Positions 41,940 through 52,915 of a DNA stretch of 64,000 nucleotides are shown in pieces. Numbering within the stretch: the stretch's first letter is position 1; every line of letters starts with the position of its first letter. This DNA comes from Limnanthes douglasii subsp. nivea (lineage: Eukaryota > Streptophyta > Magnoliopsida > Brassicales > Limnanthaceae), in contig JAUPFV010000001.1 in assembly GCA_036936605.1 (NCBI GenBank), positions 349,567,081 through 349,631,080 of the forward strand, in the 5' to 3' direction. The notes under the pieces are model-generated. The model saw only the letters and a program-made list of their open reading frames with translations, ran no database searches and was not told where the DNA came from. A program made the position numbers and the translations under genes.

Positions 41940-43270
41940 AATGGGAAAACTCTACGAATAGGGACGTTGTTGTCACCTACTTTGCGTTATCAGTTGTTAT
42001 AATTCTTATTTGATAATTTGGATGTTTTTTCTTAGAAAACAGAGATGTAGTATGGGTTCTACCTCAAATAATATGTCGTATTTTATTTATAAATCTGAAG
42101 ATCAAGCATGTTATTCACAAGAGACGAGATTTTTATGTAAAAAAATCAGAGGCTATTGTGGTAGAAGTGGATCGTTTATCTAGGGTCGGACATATTCGGG
42201 AGACGCAATATCATTTGTGGACTGAAAACCCAGTATTTGTTAAAAAGAAGAATGGAAAATAAAATATGTGTGTTGATTTCACAGATTTGAATCGTGCATG
42301 CCCTAAAGATCCTTTTTTTTTTGTTCCTCAAATAGATCAAGTGGTTGATTCTACTTCAGGGAATAAAATTTTATATTTTATTGATGCCTTTGCAGGTTAC
42401 AACCATATTCAAATGGATCCAAGAAATAATAAAAATACTACATTCACTGATCGGGGACTAAATTGTTATAGAGTCATGACATTTGGTTTATAGAATGTTG
42501 AAGCGACATATTAAAGATTGGTGAATAAGGATTTTTCTTCTCAGACCAGGATAAACATGGAAGTTTACATTGACGATGTGTTGGTTAAAATCCCAACGGA
42601 TGGTGAACACTTGAAAGATTTAGAGGAGACTTGTCTAAATTTAAGGGCTATTTGATTGAAGTCAAATCCTGAAAAATATACTTTTAGTGTATATTCAGGA
42701 AAGTTTCCAGGGTATATCATTAGTGGAAGAGGGATAGAGGCTGATCCTTAACAATTAAAGGCTTTGGTATCAATGACGTCACCTCAAACTTTAAAGGATG
42801 TGCAAATTTTAACATGAAGGTTAGCTTCTCTTAGTCGATTTATTTCTAGATTTTCTGACAAATGTTCTTCTTTTTTCCAAGTTTTACGATAACCCAAAGA
42901 GTTTATGTGGATACAAGAGTGTGAAGTGGATATTTCAAATATTAAGGAATTCTGTTATCACTTGAAATCTTGTTTAAGCCTCGAATTCCTGAACAACTGT
43001 TTTTTTACATAGCAGTGTCTGATTTTGCTCATAGCGTTATTCTAATACGTGAGGAAAAGGTAGTTTCAAATCCAGTTTAATATGTTAGCAAAATTTTGCT
43101 GTCATCAAAGAAAAGATATTTGAGACTTCAAAAATTAGCATTGGCTTTAGTGGTGGTTGCTAAAAATATACTCCCATATTTGCAAGCTCACGCCATTGTG
43201 GTTCGAACTTCTTTTCCACTAAAGAACGTGTTACAACGACCAAACATTTCTGGTTGAATTTAATTCCAAT
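41940..43270 (+). pseudogene. Tat RT and RNase H of element D, copy 1
   Basis: RT: VKKKNGK.NMCVDFTDLNRA, CPKDP, LYFIDAFAGYNHIQMDPRNN, TFTDRGLNCYRVMTFGL, and an intact catalytic box EVYIDDVLVK near 42561-42590. RNase H continues to 43270 (LASLSRFISRFSDKCSSFFQ, QKLALALVVVAK-like). Stops near 42262, 42492, 42514, 42655 and 42748 and several shifts break the frame. A T-run at 42313 differs in length between the two copies. Confidence 0.8.
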
Positions 43271-43289
43271 CGATGATGAGGGGAAATTT

Positions 43290-43870
43290 AAAGAATTTAT
43301 TCCATAAATTTCAACCTGGATAAGTTGAATCGATTCTGGTTCTAGAATATTGGGATCGATTGTAGGAGTTTAGTTAATTTTTCCTTTTGGAGAAGCCATG
43401 TGCCAGCCTATTCGATTTAGTTTTCATGTGTCGAATAACGAGGTTGAATACAAGGTTGTGTTAGTTGGTTTAAGGCTTGCAAGTCTTTGTGGAGCGACAA
43501 TCGTCCGTTTGGAGACAGATTTGCAGCTAATGGAAAATCATATGGCAGGTGTATCCGAGGCTAATCAGTTAACTTTGTATCTACGTGAGCTTCGAAGATT
43601 AACTCTTTTTTTATAAAGTGATTGTTGAGCATATTAATCGAGGAGATAATAACAATTTCATACACAGAGGAGTATCCATGGATATTATTATAAGAAAGCC
43701 CTTCGATTTTGACACGATCAGAACAATGTAAATATGTTAAGGAAGTATTTGTTAACCTAGATGTAATTCGAGGTGATTGGCAGACTAATATCTTCAATTT
43801 TAACTTAGAGGTACATTGCCTCAATATGTGAAGCTAGCTCAAAGGTTACGATATAAGGCTCATGGTTATG
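43290..43870 (+). pseudogene. Second RNase H of Tat element D, copy 1
   Basis: Best stretch 43398-43616: CQPIRFSFHVSNNEVEYKVV, LVGLRLASLCGATIVRLETD, LQLMENHMAG. This matches the archaeal-type RNase H of elements A and B (FGF..SNN.AEY, SDSQLL). The remainder is shifted and shortened. Confidence 0.7.
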
Positions 43871-44970
43871 TTGTATTAGATTGAGTATTGTATAAAAAAT
43901 ATTTAAGTAGACCACTATTGCGGTGTTTGGGTAAACAGGAATCTCAAAAGACATTATCTGAATTACATGATGGTGAAGGTTCAACTTACTGTGGGTTTAA
44001 GTCTTTGACACAGAGTTTTCTGTTAGCAGACTATTATTGGCCTTCTATTATGAATGATGTTAAAGTTTTAGTATAAGACTGTGATACTTGTCAACGTTTT
44101 GCCAATTTTATTCACAAACCATCAGTACCTCTTACTTCTATATCTGAAGTTATTCCTTTTGATAGATGGGTAATAGATTTAGTATGGCCATTGCATATGG
44201 CTTATGGAGGGCGTCAAATGATTATTATGGCGGTGGATTATTTTTTGAAGTGGGTTGAAGCTGAACCATTATCTGGTACGAAAGCTATGGATGTTATCAA
44301 ATTCATTATGAATAATATTTATTGTCGTTTTGGAGTTCCTCAGAAAATTACCACAAATGATGGTCCTCAATTTAACAATAAAGAAAGAACTTCTTTTTAC
44401 AATTCGAGGGGTATTACATAATATGTTTCTTCACATTTTGAACCACAAGAAAACAGTCAAGTGGAAGTAACGAATAGGTCTATTTTTTAAAGGTTTAAAG
44501 AAAAATTTAACAAGTGCTATAGGGAAATAGTCTAACTATTTGCAATAGGTTTTACGGGCTTATCGTACAACTCCTAGAGAGATTACTCAAGAAAATTCTT
44601 TTACCTTGGTATATGGTATGGATGTTGTAATCCCTGCATAATCTACTTTACCTTCTTAAAGAATACTTTATTATTCCGAATAGCTAAATGAAGAAGCAAG
44701 AAGAACAGATTTAGACTTGATTGAAGAAAAAAATAATTAGAGCATATGTTAATTTAACTCATTATCAAACTTTGATGAGGAGTCATTATAATTCAAAAGG
44801 TAAGAATGAGGGATTTTAAAGTCGGTGATAAATTTTTGAGATGGCCCCAAATCGGGAGGGTCCTTATGTGGTATTGGAACGAATAAAGTCAGGTAAATAT
44901 TGCCTCCATGATGAACATGGCAGATTACTTCAACATCTTTGGAATATAGAACACTTGAAACTATATTGAG
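43871..44970 (+). pseudogene. Tat integrase of element D
   Basis: Zinc-binding region ELHDGEGSTYCGFKSLTQSF and DCDTCQRF (43960-44100). The core has FDRWVIDLVW (first aspartate), RQMIIMAVDYFLKWVEAEPL, VPQKITTNDGPQFNNKE (second aspartate kept) and PQENSQVEV (glutamate kept). The C-terminal part is shifted, with GPYVVLERIKSGKYCLHDEH and HLWNIEHLKLY at about 44965. The catalytic triad is intact but stops near 44076, 44420 and 44490 disrupt it. The equivalent region of copy 2 is outside the window. Confidence 0.8.
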
Positions 44971-45619
44971 AGTGATTTTTTTTTGTGATAATTTTTGGAT
45001 AAGTGGCATACTATTTCCTATCATGTTGGCCCATGAAGATTTTAATGAGGTGTCACGTGTATATTCAAGGATATTAATAAAATTCTTTTTTGGTCAATGG
45101 TTGTTTTAAATACAAGAATGTAAATTATTTTGGTAACTAATCGAAGATTGATCATCTTTGAAGTGGTTAACCAAAAGTAACTATTTTTATTCGAAGTGTT
45201 ATACGTTTATCAAAAGCATCGTTCAAAAAAATAACCATATTCGAAGTGCTAACATTCTTTAAATGGACTATTTTTATTCGAGGTGTTACACATTCATTTC
45301 TAAGGCATTATTCAAAAAGATATTTAAATTTGAGATGTTAATGTTCTTTACATATACTGTTTTTAAGTAATATTGGGATTCGAAGTGTTAATGACTTGTT
45401 CATAAAATAAAAAACTATTCACAATAGAATAAAAAGGTGGCAAATAGTTGAGAGATAAAAAAAAGGCATTTGTTCATTAAAGCCCATTTTATGGTCTTAC
45501 AAAGTATGAGTTCAAATGCTAAGTGGTTAAGCATTGAAAAAATATAGGTCATCAACGACAACTAGTGACTTAACAACACAAAAATAAAAAATAAAACAAC
45601 TCTAAAATATATCTTCTTA
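44971..45619. other. Spacer between pol and aORF of element D
   Basis: No gene. It begins with TGGCATACTATTTCC and 'GATTTTAATGAGGTGTC', the post-pol block of the other Tat elements. From about 45189 to 45390 ATTCGAAGTGTTA-like words recur at 45189, 45239, 45276, 45328 and 45378, an eroded array with about 50-bp spacing. Confidence 0.6.
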
Positions 45620-46449
45620 ATCTTCTAAAGCTTCGGTAGGAGAATGGTTTGAGTCAGTCTATTTGAACGAGTCAGTTAGTATAGGCGTGAAAGCTTCACT
45701 TGGATGATTTCCTATATGAACTAATTTCCAAAATCCTAACAGATTTTCTTTTGGGAATATTGCACCAAATTTGCGAAGCAGAGTAATTGTTCTCTGCTCT
45801 TCGACATTCTTGATAGCAGCAAGGGTGTTTAACCCACATTCAGTTTTGGCGGCTTCTATAGTAAGTTTTTTCTGCTCTTCAGTTATTTTCTTGAGTCATA
45901 TCGATTCATCAATGGCTTTTTTGTTTTCTTCCTCAGTTTTATTGAGGGAATCTTGCAGAGAGGCGTACTTTTTTGGTTCCTCACTCATTTCTCTTTCATG
46001 CTTTGATTTAAGTTCGTTTAATTCTTGTTGATGTTTGGAAGTCAACTCTATTTTGTTTGTTGCACGTATGGACTTTTCTCCCCATACTATCTAGCTTTGT
46101 TTTTCGGTTGTCTTCTTATTCTGCATGCAGTGTTCTCTTCAGAATACGAACCCGTGACTTTAAAGGTATATGGAATCTGACGGCTAGTGGCCTCTTGAGA
46201 TTGAGATGGTTTAAGTGGTTTAGGTGGATGACTTGGTAAGGTGACCCACTGAGAAGTTGAGGAAGGTTCAGAAGGAATGTTATGTCTATTTTAAGGATAG
46301 AACCGTCCATAATCGATAGATAGAGTTAGAACGACAGTACAACAAGATACATGTAACCCAACAGGAGCCCTTGTCTTTTTCTTTTCTTTGTCTAGTTTAT
46401 ACAAATTTAACCAACCACCTTCGGCTAGTTCGTTTTTGGTAGTGAACAT
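45620..46449 (-). pseudogene. Chimeric aORF at duplication junction
   Basis: Reading down: 46449-46053 is the N-terminal part of element A's aORF (MFTTKNELAEGG...). 46052-45620 is the coiled-coil and C-terminal part of element D's aORF (TSKHQQELNELKSKH, EEQRTITLLRKFGAIFPKEN, LLGFWKLV). The two pieces are joined by the tandem duplication in the same orientation but one frame apart. Element D's segment matches FHQKIPKRTLGDLWQFV of element C. No functional product is expected. Confidence 0.7.
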
Positions 46450-46776
46450 GTAAACACCAAGATGACACCAGAAAAATAATTCACAGTGATTGAAGTTATT
46501 GAGGGAAAGAAAAGATCGTGTGTGGTAAATTGAGTATCAACCGTGAAGAACTATTTCTCTATTTAGAGTATAGATTTTCTTTATCTAAAAATCCCTAGAG
46601 TAAGTAAATAGAAAAGAAACTTATATAGAAACTATAAAAAAATACTTTTGAATATACTACCTAAGGAAATAGAAACACTAATGATGGATACGAAACTCTA
46701 TACTAATGGAAACAATTTTTATTTGATTGGTTTATCTCACCTAGTGTAAAATAAATTCGCGACACCAATCAAAAAG

Positions 46777-46788
46777 TGACACGTGTCA
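46777..46788. promoter_or_regulatory. TGACACGTGTCA palindrome, copy 2
   Basis: Second-copy equivalent of 25863-25874, upstream of the chimeric aORF start at 46449. Confidence 0.45.
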
Positions 46789-46989
46789 TGAAAAATAACT
46801 GGTTAAAAACCATGACTTTTGGATAGTAATCGTCTTCGAACTACACCATCGAATGTGGTTCGAATAAGTTCTCTGCCAGGTTTAAAAATACTAGAAAGTC
46901 AGATTTGAAGGAACGAATCAATTCGATTCAGGTATATATATATCGGTTACCCCTTCCAAAATGTCTTTTAGAGGGTTAAGGGGGTTAGG

Positions 46990-47393
46990 TGATGGGATCA
47001 AATATATTTGAGTGAGGTAGCAGTGATAGGGTCAGATTTTTTTGAGGGGTCAATTTAGACCTAAGATAAATGATATACTTACAATGTTCTTTTACATTTG
47101 ACTCAGCTGTGTGTTTGCTATATCTTTACTTATTAGAAAATATATAATTAATAATGGTTAATGGGATTTTTTTGGTCTATGGATTTGACCCATGTTCATG
47201 ACCCGACCCGATTGGCTAATTAACTCCAAAATAGTTTATAAAGGCTCTGAAGAACATCATTTAAAAGGGTTGAGACTTTATCTCTTTAAACATTAAATAT
47301 AGCAGCTCAATTATCTCTCTATAATCTATCTCACACTCATTATATCATCATAAAATTACCTAGATATCATTTATACTAATTTAAACCATATCA
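46990..47393 (+). mobile_element. 3' LTR of element A, copy 2
   Basis: Duplicate of 26076-26479 with the same polypurine tract before it. It has no body of its own here because the duplication started inside the aORF. Confidence 0.85.
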
Positions 47394-48096
47394 ATAATAA
47401 GTAGGATTTAAGTCATGATTTTTCAAGTTATTCTGTTTTAGGTCACAAATTTTTTAGAGCGAATATGTGTGTCTGGGCTTATCATTTGTTTATAGAGACG
47501 GTTAAACAAGATATAAGACCCAGATACTAGACGTGTCAGTTGCTGTTAACGAATTTAAACTTAAAGATATGCATGAAGAAGCTAAAAGAATAAAAAAAAA
47601 TGATGAAAAAAATTGAATGCAATAGTAAATATAATTATAGGTTTACAAAGCTTTTATTATTTAGTTTTCCATTGATGAAAAAAATTATGAATTGTTGATT
47701 GCGAATGACGAAAAAATATAAACTCGACTCGCAAATCGTGAATATTAAGGAATTATGAATATTATTTTCACATGAATGTGAATTGTGAATCATGAAGAAA
47801 ACCAATAGAGGTTAAATTTAAAAATGTTTTTTCCCAAAATACGAATTGTAAATCAAAAGTGAATGTGAATTTTAAAACAAGGGTTAAAGGAGGTGCAAAA
47901 TGTGAATTAAGGGTAAACAAAATCATTAATGCAAATCGATGGTAAATGCGAATTGTGAAACAAATATTAAGGAATTAAAAAAATATGAAATGTGAATTAA
48001 AGATAAAAAAAAATTCATAAATTCAAGTTGCGGATTAAGAGTAAATGTGAATTGCAAAACAATGGTTAGACGAAGTAAAAAATGTGCATTAAGGGT
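47394..48096. other. AT-rich unassigned stretch, copy 2
   Basis: Duplicate of 26480-27181; contains a T-to-C change (near 47725) and one extra A near 48003. No gene seen. Confidence 0.4.
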
Positions 48097-48464
48097 TGGT
48101 GTGGATTATTTTTTACCGAGGGTAATTTTGTCAGGTGTTTTATGGTGTTTCAAAGGTATTTAATGTTTGGGTGTTTTATAGTAAGAGATTTGAGTTGTAT
48201 TAAATGTTCATTACCCTCATTAATGAAAGTGGTTAGGTATTTATACCCTTAATCATGGGCCACATGGGCTTTCGGGTCAAACTTATGAAACCGGGTCGAC
48301 TTCAAAAACCCATTAGTTTATTAAGAAGATTAGGAATTAGCTTAGTCAAAAGGTGATTAGCTTTTAATACTTTTGTCCAGTTCGGATGGTTCAGTGGGTG
48401 GTTTTTGTCTGAATTGCCCATGTCCGATTTCTACAATGAGTGGTAAAAATTTCCAGACTCATCA
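48097..48464 (-). mobile_element. 3' LTR of element C, copy 2
   Basis: Duplicate of 27182-27549, with polypurine tract at 48465-48484. The candidate aORF promoter (TGACGTCA at 48720-48727, TATAAATT at 48800-48807) is unchanged. Confidence 0.8.
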
Positions 48465-48903
48465 GTAGCCCCTTTTTTAGGTTTTGTTCGAAGGCCTTTG
48501 GCAAGACCTAAAAATCGCTTTTGGGAACTTGTGACATTCTCCAGATGGATTTAGTATTTAGTAAAGGACTTATCCGGACTGAAAAACTCTTCAGAAGTTC
48601 AAAGGTTTTACCATAGATCGTGGGACACATGTCACCTTATTATTTGCCTCACCAGCCGTTTTTCTCCTAGAACGGCGCTCCCACTAATCCCAAAAAGTAA
48701 CCTATTTATTTAATGTCTGTGACGTCAGCGCCGTCTTCAATCATTACTTTCATATCTTCATATTCTCCTAGGTTTCTGGGTATCTTTTTGTCTCTTTAGT
48801 ATAAATTACCTCATTTTTCACTGTTTTACCATCTTCATTACTCTTTCATTCCTTTACTTCAAAACTTTTATCTCTATTCTCAAAATCCTTCTGATGTAAG
48901 TTT

Positions 48904-51881
48904 ATGTTTACAGCAAGAAACGCAGTTGTAAAAGGTGGGTGGCTTAATCTTTCGGAGTTAGAGAAAGCACAAAGAGTCGAGCGAGAAAGGCGCATTGCTG
49001 CAGGTCTTCTAGTTTCTCCAATCGACAAGTCTAAAACACCAAACTCAGAGCCTGATCGAGGTTCATCTTCTGCTCGAAGTTCCAAACCCATAAGGTTATT
49101 TCAACCAAGTCTTTCACCCATCGTCTCAGGCTCATTGGTTCAGGAGTCACAACCCACTGTCGAACGGGAGAAAGCTGTTACAAGCACAAAGAGACCCTCT
49201 CTGTTTATAGCCATGGGATTAGATGCTGATAATTCCCCAGAAAAGCTAACGCTTCGACGAAGAGGCCGCTTAGTAAAAGGCCAGGCTGTTGCTCCACAGT
49301 CTAAGTATCCGAAATCAGGGCCCTCTAAGTCTGGGGCCAAGGACAAATCTATAGGGTCAGAGGCACCCATCAAAGTTCCTAAGGACAAATCGTATGGTCC
49401 GGAGGCTACCGGAACAAGCCTTCGAAATGAACCCTACAGATTTGAGCCCTAGCCGGACACGAGACCACAAAGGGAAAACGATGCTCACCAATCCGGACAG
49501 CTTACTGAACCAACTACCAGCACTCATCCGCCAAACACAACTGACAATCCTTCCATGGAGATGGAAGATGTGATGGAGGACAGTGTTGAAGAAGCCCCTT
49601 TTGAGACTGATGTCTCCGGGCAGACGGGGGAGGCTGCCATTGTCAAGAAAAGCAAGGGTAAAGAGAAGTTGTTTTTAAAACATCCGGACCTGTCGGAGTC
49701 CCTTGAAGGTAGAGTGGGACCTTGCTTCCACTAGGTGAGCGTAAAGTATCTGCTAGCCATGGAGAACATTAACTACGCCTTCATTCATACTGCTGAATTA
49801 GGCCGGATCCGGACGAAGTGGGGGATCCCAGAATCTGTTAAAGTGAGGATACGGGTCGATCCGGAGACGCCAATGGACTGCAAGCTAAGTGAGATATTTT
49901 TCTACACAGAGTTGTTTAATTGGGGGCTTAGATTTCCCTTGGACCCAGAGATCATCAGATATTTCTATCTGATAAAGCTCTGTCCAAGCCAATTGAGTCC
50001 CAATGCTTGGTACACTCTCATGACCTGCATCAGGGCCTCTAGGCTCTTTGGAATCCCGCTTCCGATGGAGCAGTTTTCTGCTGTGGCCAGCCTTTGCAAG
50101 AGTCACATCATCCCCTTCTACCATTTCAATATGGGTGACAATTATAAAGTGGTGGATGATCTGCTCGAATCGGAGAAAAATTGGAAGACCCAATTCTTGT
50201 TCATTAGTGGAGCTTGGGAAAATGAGAAGAAGATTAAGGCTGGTGATAACCCAAGCATGCTTACCAGTAGATGGAAAAGCACAGGTTAATATTTCATCAT
50301 GTTTGTTTTTATTTCCTTATAAAAAGTTTGTTTACTTAAATGCTCTTCTTTTTCTTTGGGTAGTGCTGCCGAAGGAGTTCTCCGACTACTTGGAGGAGGG
50401 GCGGACTACTTGTGCCAAGCTGAATGTTGGGCTGCTGACAAATGGGGAAATCGCTTCCACAATTGTTTTACTGCCGGCAACCTGGTGATATCCCAACTCT
50501 GGAACACAACCGGCCAGAGAGACTTATCTTGGGAGGATTTACCACATCGCCTCCGGGTGTCATTCTACAGAGGACAGATGAGAAGGATGGGAAGTTGGCC
50601 TTACCGGGCAGAGCTAGAGCCCCAAGTAAAATGAAGGGCAAGAAAGGAAAGAAAAAAGCCAGATATAGCTGAGGTCACCAAAGGTGGTGCTGAAGAGATT
50701 GTCCCAGCAAACCACGAGGTGCAGGACAAATGAGGAATTGATGCTGCTCTGCTTCAAGTGGTGGAAAATGAGAGTACCAAAGAGGCAGTTGGACTTCCAA
50801 AACCCTCAAAGGCTCCCAAAAAAGACCGAAAACGGGGAGCAGATGGTGGAGATAGGGAAGCCAAGAAGAAGAAAGTCTCCAAGGGAGATGAAGTAGTTTT
50901 CCGGCCTCTGGAGTCTCTTCCTCCGGTTGACCCAACAGACCCAACACAAGCAGAGAAAATCCCAAGTGACTTTCACACCGGAGAGGGTGTCGGAGGGGAT
51001 ATTAACATTGATGGAGTAGAAATCAGTGGTCTTCAAGGGATTGGCCTTTACTTTGAAAACCTTGAGAAGGACGACTTTGCTGGCCCTTACCTCCCTCCAA
51101 GCTCTTCGAACATCGTCACTTTCAACGGTAAATATTTTTTTGTTTCAGGAGAGAATGACATGGTGACCCACTCCTTGTTGAGAAATATTCAACCGGTGCT
51201 CAACTTGGAAAGATAAGTGAGAAATAAATAAACCCTCATCAACACACTCAACTCAGATAAGAGAGCTTGTCTAACGACCTCCTTAACGCCAACCAGAATG
51301 TTGAGGCATTAAGGAGAGAGATCGAGGAGTTGAAGAAGGGGAAAGAAGATTTGGCCACCAAGCTGGCCACTTCGGATGGGGTTAACAAGGAACTCCAATC
51401 TAAGTGTTCTGGCTTGGAGAAGAATCTCTCCACTTCAAAAGAGGAGGTGAAGGCCAGAGACAATGTCATCCAGACCCTAACCAATGACAAAATTTCGCTC
51501 AAAGATATTGTGTCTAGAGTTAACCAGGAGAAAGATAATTTGATCAAGGAGCAGGAAAAGACAATCCAAGCCAGAATCGATACATACACCAACAAGGTGA
51601 TAGATTCCCAAGAGGAAAGGTATGTTGAAGTCAAATCAGACATGGTCTTGCTCTTTCATCAAAAAATTCCGAAGAGGACACTAGGAGATTTATGGCAATT
51701 TGTGGAATACGAAGACCTTCCTCACCATACTATGGCTGATGGTGATAAGCACTGCTACTCCAGTGGTTGGGATGATACTACTGATGAAGATAAAGGGACC
51801 AGAGAGAGCCTTAACGAGGAACCTAAAGACCCTAAGAAGAAGCCAGATGAGGCTGGACCATTTAAGGAAGCTCAACCTTGA
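48904..51881 (+). pseudogene. aORF of element C, copy 2
   Basis: Same structure and same breaks as 27989-30966, including both in-frame TAG codons and the intron (50285-50363). It differs at four coding sites noticed: glutamate to lysine and serine to leucine in the N-terminal part, G to T near 50488, and tyrosine to aspartate in the coiled coil (KLATSD against KLATSY). Element B has aspartate/glutamate-type residues there, so copy 2 may hold the older state. Confidence 0.75.
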
Positions 51882-52404
51882 AGTTTTAACTATCTTTTTA
51901 TTTTCCTTTAATTTTTGTGTTTGACTAAATTCCTTGGATGGCCAAGGCATTTTTGTAACCGTGTCCGGCTCTTTTCCGAATACACCTTTTCTTTTAAAAC
52001 TTCAAAGTCCTTGGATGGCCAAGGCACTTTACATATTTTAATATCACTCCCCGGTGCTAGTCGGGCAATTTTATCTTACACAATTCTTGCATCGTCTTAT
52101 AGTTACCCAATTTCGATGGCTAATGTTTAAATAGCCCTTAGTTATTTTATAAGTATTTTGATGTGAGAGTGTTTAAATTCTCGGATGACAAATGTTTAAA
52201 TGGTCATTATTCTACCAAATCAATCCGGTCTGTCAGTGATACTTTAAAAAAATTTCAAAGAAGCTACCAATCGAAACACTCCAAATTTTTCAAGAAAGCA
52301 TCGAATTTCATTAAAAAGCCCGGAGGTAGGAAAGAGTATGCCCCCTAATATTTACATGGACTTTAAACAAGTAAATATTTACATAATTTTCATTCTAGAT
52401 ACAA
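51882..52404. other. aORF-pol spacer of element C, copy 2
   Basis: Duplicate of 30967-31489 with both CCTTGG-ATGG-CCAAGG hairpins (51932-51947 and 52009-52024). No gene. Confidence 0.6.
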
Positions 52405-52915
52405 CCGGAGGTGTTCAATGTTCCAGGGGTGATTCAAGATCCTTCCATCTTTATCTTGAAGCCTATATGTCCCATGCTTAAGCTTTTCACTGACCACATA
52501 GGGTCCTTTCCAAGTTGGAGCTAGCTTGCCGAACTGCTTCTCCTATGTAGGAAGACTTTTCTCAACACTTTGTCCCCTGGTTGAAAATCCCTTCTTCTGA
52601 CTTTAGAAGCAAACCTGCTTCTCATCAAACCCTGATAGTGTGTGGCTCTGAGATGAGCCTTAACCCTTTTTTTCTTCTATCAGGTCAAGTTGACTTCTGA
52701 CTGCCACTTCATTATCCTGTTCAGAAAAATTGTGGACTCTGAATGAAGGAAGAATTGCTTCTATAGGAGCTATCGCATCCATACCATATACCAAGGAAAA
52801 TGGGGATTCCTGTGTAGCAGCCCTAGGAGTAGTCCGGTAGGCCCATAGTACTTCTTGTAGATAACTTGGCCACTTTCCAGCAGCCCTTTCTAAATTCTTC
52901 TTGAAGAAGAATAAT
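52405..52915 (-). pseudogene. Integrase fragment of element C, copy 2
   Basis: Duplicate of 31490-32000 with one C-to-T change near 52592; same joint to the D-type aORF. Confidence 0.8.

Larger units (their letters stand above)
25139..46052 (+). repeat. Copy 1 of 20.9-kb direct tandem duplication
   Basis: Its first bases (tt-GTTTGTTGCACGTATGG) recur at 46053-46055 onward and the match continues to the window end. The left edge is inside element A's aORF and the right edge inside element D's aORF, with only a 2-bp (TT) shared junction. Differences noticed by eye: about ten substitutions plus one A-run (27091) and one T-run (42313) length change over about 17.9 kb. Confidence 0.9.
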
